A stretch of 18,864 nt of DNA from an uncultured Eubacteriales bacterium (GTDB lineage Bacteria > Bacillota > Clostridia > Oscillospirales > Oscillospiraceae), in NCBI GenBank assembly GCA_900546915.1, contig UREY01000031.1, positions 1 through 18,864 of the forward strand, given 5' to 3'. Every line of letters begins with the position of its first letter. Positions within the stretch are counted from its first letter, which is position 1. Shown one piece after another: positions 13,851-18,864 of the stretch. The notes beneath the pieces are model-generated. The model saw nothing but the letters and a program-made list of their open reading frames with translations. It did not search any database and was not told where the DNA came from. The translations under genes and the position numbers were made by a program.

Positions 13851-14510
13851 ATGATACGGATTTTAATTGTAGAAGATGAGCAGCCCATCGCCAATTTGAT
13901 CGACTGGAACTTGACGGACTGCGGATATTCGTGCCGGAAGGCTTATGACGGTTTGACGGCGGCGGACCTGATTCTGGAAAATACATATGATCTGATTTTA
14001 TTGGACATTATGCTTCCCGGCGTGGACGGATACAGCCTGCTGGAGCAAATCAAACCCACGGGGACGCCGGTCATTTTTCTCACGGCCAAGGGATCGGTGG
14101 CCGACCGGGTGCGTGGACTCCGGGCAGGCGCCGACGACTACCTGGTCAAGCCGTTTGAAATTGTGGAGCTGCTGGCTCGGGTGGAGACGGTGCTGCGCCG
14201 GGTGGGGAAGGGCAGAGAGCGCATTCAAATCGGCGATGTGGTCATTGACGAGAGCTCCATGCAGGTGACCAAGGGGGGAGAGCCGGTATCTCTGACGAAA
14301 AAAGAATTCGACCTGCTCCTGTTATTTGTCCGGAATCAAAACATGGCGCTGTTTCGCGAGACGATTTATGAGCGGGTCTGGGAGGCGGAGTACACCGGAG
14401 ACAGCCGCACGGTGGACCTGCATGTGCAGCGGCTGCGGAAGAAGCTGGGGTGGCAGCACCGCCTGACGGCGGTGTACAAGGTGGGATACCGGCTGGAGGT
14501 GAAAGAGTGA
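13851..14510 (+). CDS. OmpR/PhoB-family response regulator
   Basis: A 219-residue two-component DNA-binding regulator. The receiver domain (1 to about 117) has the acidic pocket Glu8-Asp9, phosphoacceptor Asp52 (LILLDIMLPG), Thr78 (FLTAKG) and Lys100 (DYLVKPFE). The winged-helix output domain (about 125-216) contains LTKKEFDLLLLFVRNQ and ends with RTVDLHVQRLRKKLG and VYKVGYRL. ATG 13851 has CGGAGG 8-9 nt upstream. The stop overlaps the kinase start as GTGA. The signal is not readable from the sequence; the neighbours encode a surface-associated protein, so an envelope cue is plausible. Confidence 0.95.
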   Translation: MIRILIVEDEQPIANLIDWNLTDCGYSCRKAYDGLTAADLILENTYDLILLDIMLPGVDGYSLLEQIKPTGTPVIFLTAKGSVADRVRGLRAGADDYLVKPFEIVELLARVETVLRRVGKGRERIQIGDVVIDESSMQVTKGGEPVSLTKKEFDLLLLFVRNQNMALFRETIYERVWEAEYTGDSRTVDLHVQRLRKKLGWQHRLTAVYKVGYRLEVKE

Positions 14511-15901
14511 AGCTGTCCTGGAAGATCGTCCTGGTGGTTTTGCTGATTGTCGCCGTGACGGTGAGCGCCGCCAGCTATACCATGATTGCCTCTGCCTTCC
14601 AGGCGGAGCTGGACAGCCAGGTGAGCGCGGCGGCGGATGAAAGCCAAATGCTGTGCCTGACCCTGGGCGCTTTGGCCGCACAGGCCGTGGGCAACGGGGA
14701 GGGGTCTCTGCGGGAGATTTTGAACAGCAGCTTTTTTCAGAACTATCGCATGATCGTATACCGGCAGGACGGCAGCGTTTTATGGCAGAACCGGGAGGAG
14801 GCGGCCGGTCTCGCCCCGGGGGATGTGGGAGAGGAAGGCATCTGCTACATGATCTCCCGGTTGGAGCGGGGAGGGAGCCGGTATCTGGAGACGATTCAGC
14901 GGCTGGAGCTGAAACAGGAAACCTTTTATGTGGACCTGCTCCAGGAAGCGGACCAGGCGTTTCTGCGGCGGGATGCGAATCTGGCCGTTTACCACCGGGT
15001 GATGCTGGTTTCCATAGGCGCGGGCGCGCTGGCGGCTGTGGCCTGCGCTGCGGTGGTTACGGACCCCATCCGGAAGCTCTCCCGCTCCACCCGGTCTATG
15101 GCGGACGGGCAATACGCCCGCCGGGTGAAGGTGCGCTCCCGGGATGAGCTGGGGGCGCTGGCAGAGGATTTCAATCACATGGCCGACGCGCTGGAGATGA
15201 AGATTCAGGAGCTGGCGGCTGCGGCCCAAAGGCAGCGGGATTTTACGGCGTCCTTCGCCCATGAGCTGAAGACGCCCCTGACCTCCGTCATCGGTTATGC
15301 CGATACCCTGCGCAGCCGGGAGCTGTCCCGACGGCAGCAGCTGGAGGCGGCCAATTACATTTTTACAGAGGGAAAACGGCTGGAGGCCATGTCCTTTTCC
15401 CTGCTGGATCTGTTCGCCCTGGAGCGGTCGGAGCCTCAGATGACCTCCGTGCAGGCCCAGTCGTTGGCCCGGTCGGTGTCGGAGAGCGCGGGGTATCTCA
15501 TGGAGCAAAGCCGGGTGAAGCTGTGCGTCGCGGTAGAGGCGGGGACCTTTACCGGGGAGCCGAATCTGCTGAAAACCTTACTGTACAATCTGCTGGACAA
15601 TGCCCGAAAGGCGTCCGAGCCGGGGAGCGAGGTGGAGCTCCGGGGCCGGGCCGGGCCCGCAGGCGTGTATACCTTCCAGGTGGAGGACCACGGCCGGGGC
15701 ATTCCCCGGGAGGCGCTGGACCGGGTGACGGAGCCGTTTTATATGGTGGACAAGTCCCGCGCCAGGGCCCAGGGAGGGGCCGGATTGGGGCTGGCGCTGT
15801 GCCGGCGCATTGCCGAGGCCCACGGAACCAAGCTGTATTTTACAAGTCGGGAGGGAGCGGGCACCTGCGTGTCGTTTTCCCTGGGAGAGACGGGCCTGTG
15901 A
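14507..15901 (+). CDS. Membrane sensor histidine kinase
   Basis: A 464-residue transmembrane kinase paired with the preceding regulator. Membrane segment 1 (about 5-27), an extracytoplasmic sensor loop of about 135 residues (PAS-like YRMIVYRQDGSVLWQNR), membrane segment 2 (about 163-184), HAMP (DPIRKLSRSTRSMADGQYARRV), then H-box His252 (SFAHELKTPLTSVIGYAD), N-box Asn361-Asn365 (NLLDNARKA), G1 Asp394 (EDHGRGIP), F-box EPFYMVDKSR and G2 GGAGLGLAL. All catalytic elements are intact. Start GTG 14507 overlaps the regulator stop by 4 bp and has GGAGG upstream; it gives a normal basic N terminus before the first membrane segment. Confidence 0.94.
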   Translation: MKLSWKIVLVVLLIVAVTVSAASYTMIASAFQAELDSQVSAAADESQMLCLTLGALAAQAVGNGEGSLREILNSSFFQNYRMIVYRQDGSVLWQNREEAAGLAPGDVGEEGICYMISRLERGGSRYLETIQRLELKQETFYVDLLQEADQAFLRRDANLAVYHRVMLVSIGAGALAAVACAAVVTDPIRKLSRSTRSMADGQYARRVKVRSRDELGALAEDFNHMADALEMKIQELAAAAQRQRDFTASFAHELKTPLTSVIGYADTLRSRELSRRQQLEAANYIFTEGKRLEAMSFSLLDLFALERSEPQMTSVQAQSLARSVSESAGYLMEQSRVKLCVAVEAGTFTGEPNLLKTLLYNLLDNARKASEPGSEVELRGRAGPAGVYTFQVEDHGRGIPREALDRVTEPFYMVDKSRARAQGGAGLGLALCRRIAEAHGTKLYFTSREGAGTCVSFSLGETGL

Positions 15902-16025
15902 AACGAAATGCGGCGGACCGGCTTGACCGGCGCTTCGGGCTTGCCCCAACGGGAAAAGGGGCGTCCCGTTGCGGGCTCCGGCGCGGCGGCTTGAGAATGA
16001 TTTGCATGGAGAGGAGGGATGGACG

Positions 16026-16757
16026 ATGACCAAACGAGGCTGGCTTCTTTTGCTGTCGGCGGCGGCGGTGCTGGCGGGAGCCGCGTTTTTGCCCGGCGGC
16101 GTTTTGGCGGCCCGGGAGCGCATGCTGTATGGAAAAAAGCAGCTGTGGCAAAGCCTGGGGGTTTCGTTCTCCATGAATACCGGGACGCTGCTCCAGCGGC
16201 TGGAGGTGATCGGCAACCACGGAAGCGTGTCGGAAATCGATGTGGAGGTGGGCGAATCCCGATATTACGACCCGGAGACGCTGGTGTTCCTGTGTGAAAA
16301 GGAGCTGGATGAGCTGGCCGAAACAAACCGGATCGGAAAGGCTTTCCAGCTCCGGCTGGAGGACCTGCTGGCGGAAGAGGAGACAGGGCATGTTTTGTCC
16401 GCGGGCTATATGTGCGTGGTGGACTCGTCCACGGGAAATACCTTCTTATTGGGGTATCTGGCCAGTCTGTACGGGGATCTGGAACTATATCTGGATCTGG
16501 ATTCCGAAAAGCTGATTTACATGAGCGGGTCTGTGGGCGAGATGGAGCAGTATTTGGGCGCGGTACCCTGGCACCATGAGGTCTGCGCCGATACCTTTGC
16601 CCGGTATCTGGACCTGCAGTACGTGGAACTGGGCGGGACGACCTCTTTTGGAGGAATGTATGCGCTGGTGGATCCGGAGGATCCGGAGGGACTTTCGGCG
16701 CCGTTTTGGGTAGAGGCCCAAAATGGCTGGGCGTCGATGGGGGTTATGCCGTACTGA
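16026..16757 (+). CDS. Hypothetical exported protein after the two-component genes
   Basis: A 243-residue protein that I do not recognise. The N-terminal hydrophobic segment (about 5-28, RGWLLLLSAAAVLAGAAFLPGGVLAA) is a signal peptide or membrane anchor; the rest is predicted outside the cell. It is acidic, contains an EVGESRYYDPETL stretch and ends WVEAQNGWASMGVMPY; no catalytic motif stands out. ATG 16026 has GGAGGG upstream. It follows the kinase by 124 bp with no terminator between, so it is probably the third gene of that operon and could modulate the kinase or be its target. A small hairpin (15947-15954 with 15964-15971) lies in the gap. Confidence 0.7.
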   Translation: MTKRGWLLLLSAAAVLAGAAFLPGGVLAARERMLYGKKQLWQSLGVSFSMNTGTLLQRLEVIGNHGSVSEIDVEVGESRYYDPETLVFLCEKELDELAETNRIGKAFQLRLEDLLAEEETGHVLSAGYMCVVDSSTGNTFLLGYLASLYGDLELYLDLDSEKLIYMSGSVGEMEQYLGAVPWHHEVCADTFARYLDLQYVELGGTTSFGGMYALVDPEDPEGLSAPFWVEAQNGWASMGVMPY

Positions 16758-16908
16758 CGGCGCAAAGAGCCGGGCCGTCGTGTTCTCCGGAGGGCCTCCG
16801 GCGGATGCAGCGCAAATCGGAATGAATTTGGATGCAGCGGATGCGGTATGGTCCGACTATGCCGGGGCGCAGCAAATTTTTACCTGATGTATGGGAGGAA
16901 ATGCAATC

Positions 16909-17952
16909 ATGAAGCTGGAACTTGTTACACCGCAGACGGCAGGGGAACTGGACGCTTTTGTGGAGCAGCATCCCCAGGGATATTTCACCCAAACCTCCCC
17001 ATGGGGAAAGGTGAAGGAGGATTGGCTTTGGCGGGGGATCCTGTGCCGGGAGGAGACGGGACGCATTCGCGGCGCCATGGCGGTTCTCATGCGCCGGGTC
17101 CGGTGGATCGGCTGCCGCATGCTGTACGCGCCCCGAGGGCCTGTGGCGGACCCCGAGGATCTGGAGACCCTCGCCCTCCTGGTCCGCGGGGCCAAGGAGA
17201 TGGGGAAGGTATATCAAGGGTATTTGCTGCGGATCGACCCTCCGGCGCCGGAGTCCGACGGGGATTTCCGCCGGAGGATGGAGAGATTGGGCTTTCGGAT
17301 TGACCCCATTTCCGATTTCTCCAGCTTTCAGCCGCGCTTGGGCTACCGCCTGGATTTGACCGGGAAAACGGAAGAGCAGCTTTTGGTTGCATTTCACAGG
17401 GAAACCAGGTATAATGTAAAATCGGCTGAGCAGTGCGGCGTGCATGTGGAGCCGGGCGGTCCGGAGGATGCCGAAGTCTTTTTTTCCATGATGGAACACA
17501 CGGCCCGGCGGGATGGATTCACGCCCCAAAGCGCCGATTTTTACCGCAGGTTGCTCCTGGCTTTTCCGCAGTGGGCCAGAATGTATCTGGCCTGGTATGA
17601 CGGCAGGCCGGTTGCCGGGACGATCTGCTTACATATGGGGAGCCGGACCTGGGAGCTGTACAGCTGCTCCGCCGGCGGCGAGGCCCGGCATTCCAATGAG
17701 CTGCTGAAATGGACCGTGATCCGGTGGGCGTTGCAAAACGGGAGCGCCTGCTGTGACTTCGGCGGCGTGGAGGGGTATCCCAACCGGGATAACCCCCAAT
17801 TCGGCCTGCACCGGTTTCTGCAGGGCTTTGGTGCGGAGTTTTACGCGTATCTGGGGCAAATGGATTTGCCGTTGCGTCCCTGCCTGTGCCGGTGGGTGCA
17901 GTGGGGCCAAAGCGCTTGGCCGGCGTTGCGGGGAAAGGAGTTTTCCAAATGA
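16909..17952 (+). CDS. FemAB-family peptidoglycan-bridge aminoacyltransferase
   Basis: A 347-residue cytoplasmic aminoacyltransferase of the FemABX type, which adds amino acids from aminoacyl-tRNA to the lipid II stem peptide. The opening FVEQHPQGYFTQTSPWGKVK is typical of the family. The two GNAT-like halves follow: RMLYAPRGPV in the first, and FHRETRYNVKSAEQCGV, FFSMMEHTARRDGF, YLAWYDGRPVAGTICL, then LLKWTVIRWALQNG and YDFGG-like CDFGGVEGYP in the second. Length fits. ATG 16909 was chosen because GGGAGG lies about 10 nt upstream; ATG 16891 lacks an RBS. The amino acid added is unknown. It is coupled by ATGA overlap to the next gene. Confidence 0.9.
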   Translation: MKLELVTPQTAGELDAFVEQHPQGYFTQTSPWGKVKEDWLWRGILCREETGRIRGAMAVLMRRVRWIGCRMLYAPRGPVADPEDLETLALLVRGAKEMGKVYQGYLLRIDPPAPESDGDFRRRMERLGFRIDPISDFSSFQPRLGYRLDLTGKTEEQLLVAFHRETRYNVKSAEQCGVHVEPGGPEDAEVFFSMMEHTARRDGFTPQSADFYRRLLLAFPQWARMYLAWYDGRPVAGTICLHMGSRTWELYSCSAGGEARHSNELLKWTVIRWALQNGSACCDFGGVEGYPNRDNPQFGLHRFLQGFGAEFYAYLGQMDLPLRPCLCRWVQWGQSAWPALRGKEFSK

Positions 17953-18803
17953 ACAAAAGCAAAAAAAGAGCCCGAAGAAGGCGCCGAAGAAAAGACCCGG
18001 CGCCCTATTTGGTCGGCGCCGGGCTGGTTCTGGTGGTCTTGCTTGGTTGTCTGCCTCTGCTGAGCGGAGCCGGGGAGACGGAGCCGGATGGAGCGGAGGA
18101 GCCGGTTTCCCAGGAGTCCCAAGGGCCGGTGGAGGCGCAGGAGACGGGGGAATCCGCACCGGTGGAGAAAACGGAGCCTGGAGCGGACTGCCCGGCGCTT
18201 TTGCGGGAGCTTTTGGAGCGAAATCCGGAGACCTACGACTTTGTAGCCGGGTATCCGGGAACCTATGACCTGGATGCCGACCTGGAAGAAGATTATACCC
18301 CCGGGGAGATTCCGCACCTGTTTCAGTGGGACACCCGATGGGGGTACTATCCCTACGGGGGCAATCGGGTGCAGGATTTGCTGGGCCTGTCCGGCTGCGG
18401 ACCCACGGCGCTGTCTATGGTTGTGGTGGGCATGACCGGCGACACCGCCTGGAACCCGGCGAAGGTGGCCCAGTATGCCGCCGAGGCCGGATATGTCACC
18501 CGGGAGGCGGGGACCGCTTGGGCCCTGATGAGCGAGGGCTGCAGCCGTTTCGGCTTGGCGGCGCAGGACGTTCCCCTGTGGGAGGATACCATGGTACAGG
18601 CGCTGGACAGCAGTCCGCTGATTTGCGCCTTGGGCCCCGGAGATTTTACCGAGGTGGGACATTTTATCGTCATCGCCGGTTACGAGGAGGGCGCTTTTCG
18701 GGTTTTGGACCCCAATTCCCAGGCCAACAGCGAAAAGGCCTGGAGCTACGACACCCTGGAGCCGCAAATCAAGGCGATTTGGAGCTTTTCTCTGGAGGAC
18801 TGA
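17949..18803 (+). CDS. Membrane-anchored C39-like cysteine peptidase
   Basis: A 284-residue surface-facing protease-fold protein. A very basic N terminus (KKRARRRRRR) precedes one membrane segment (about 20-38), a Glu/Pro-rich linker (about 40-78) and a C39_2-like papain-fold domain (about 118-284). Candidate catalytic residues are Cys150 (LSGCGPTALSM), His238 (EVGHFIVIAGY) and Asp254 (VLDPNS). Family members cut peptides or wall cross-links; coupling to a FemAB enzyme suggests a cell-wall role, which is inference. ATG 17949 overlaps the preceding stop by 4 bp and has AAAGGAG 7 nt upstream; the in-frame extension to 17886 lies inside the FemAB gene and is rejected. Confidence 0.88.
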   Translation: MNKSKKRARRRRRRKDPAPYLVGAGLVLVVLLGCLPLLSGAGETEPDGAEEPVSQESQGPVEAQETGESAPVEKTEPGADCPALLRELLERNPETYDFVAGYPGTYDLDADLEEDYTPGEIPHLFQWDTRWGYYPYGGNRVQDLLGLSGCGPTALSMVVVGMTGDTAWNPAKVAQYAAEAGYVTREAGTAWALMSEGCSRFGLAAQDVPLWEDTMVQALDSSPLICALGPGDFTEVGHFIVIAGYEEGAFRVLDPNSQANSEKAWSYDTLEPQIKAIWSFSLED

Positions 18804-18829
18804 AGCCGCCGGGGGACAGAAAAGAGATA

Positions 18830-18860
18830 CGAGGCCGGGCGCTTTGCGCGCCCGGCCTCG
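18830..18860 (+). terminator. Strong hairpin after the peptidase gene
   Basis: A 13-bp perfect stem CGAGGCCGGGCGC / GCGCCCGGCCTCG (18830-18842, 18848-18860) with a 5-nt loop lies 26 bp after the stop. The window ends before any T-tract can be seen. Confidence 0.65.
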
Positions 18861-18864
18861 TGGG

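Noticed and set aside
15578..16216. - strand frame of 212 codons opposite the kinase and exported-protein genes
   Set aside because: It spans the end of one clear gene and the start of another on the opposite strand and has no RBS or motif.
1..18864. CRISPR arrays, tRNA or rRNA genes
   Set aside because: No regularly spaced repeats, tRNA cloverleaf-like segments or rRNA sequence were recognised anywhere in the window.

Overview
The window looks like chromosomal DNA from a high-GC, spore-forming, Gram-positive gut-type Clostridia (Oscillospiraceae-like; Flavonifractor/Oscillibacter relatives would fit). The grounds are a near-canonical spoVT gene, sortase-assembled pili with LPXTG-type signals, AGGAGG-type ribosome binding sites, sigma-A-type promoters and the GC-rich code. 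The genus is inference, not shown.

Layout. (1) 1-3344: terminator of an upstream unit, then a SWIM-domain SNF2-family helicase on the + strand. (2) 3367-7457, - strand: a tightly overlapping four-gene pilus operon (large Cna-B/D2-type pilin with IPHTG signal, class C sortase, small LPQTG pilin, second sortase). (3) 7458-7687: a long pilus leader with a 30-codon ORF and a stem-loop. (4) 7688-10441: a segment bounded by two 28-bp sites (11-bp arms, 6-bp core) in inverted orientation, carrying a GNAT-like acyltransferase-family gene and a MATE exporter. (5) 10439-11281, - strand: a complete tyrosine recombinase whose stop codon lies inside the right-hand site. (6) 11549-12091: spoVT. (7) 12182-13544, - strand: an orphan NuoE-like [2Fe-2S] protein and a membrane protein. 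(8) 13851-16757: OmpR-type response regulator, histidine kinase and a secreted or membrane-anchored protein, with tandem 11-bp-phased repeats in front. (9) 16909-18803: a FemAB-type aminoacyltransferase translationally coupled to a C39-like cysteine peptidase, ending in a strong hairpin.

The main discovery candidate is an invertible switch of about 2.7 kb controlling the pilus operon. The site cores are exact reverse complements, the inner arms are identical and the recombinase gene abuts one site. A strong promoter (TTGAAA, 17 bp, TACAAT) sits just inside the right site and points out of the segment. As given it fires into the recombinase gene as antisense, and I see no good promoter in front of the pilus. 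After inversion the same promoter would face the pilus leader, about 305 nt from the pilin start. The given orientation is therefore most simply pilus OFF. Unusually, the flipping DNA is a working two-gene operon with its own strong promoter rather than a bare promoter cassette; flipping would turn that operon co-directional with the pilus. A degenerate pair of recombinase arms overlaps the presumed recombinase promoter, suggesting autoregulation. All functional statements about switching are inference from sequence layout.
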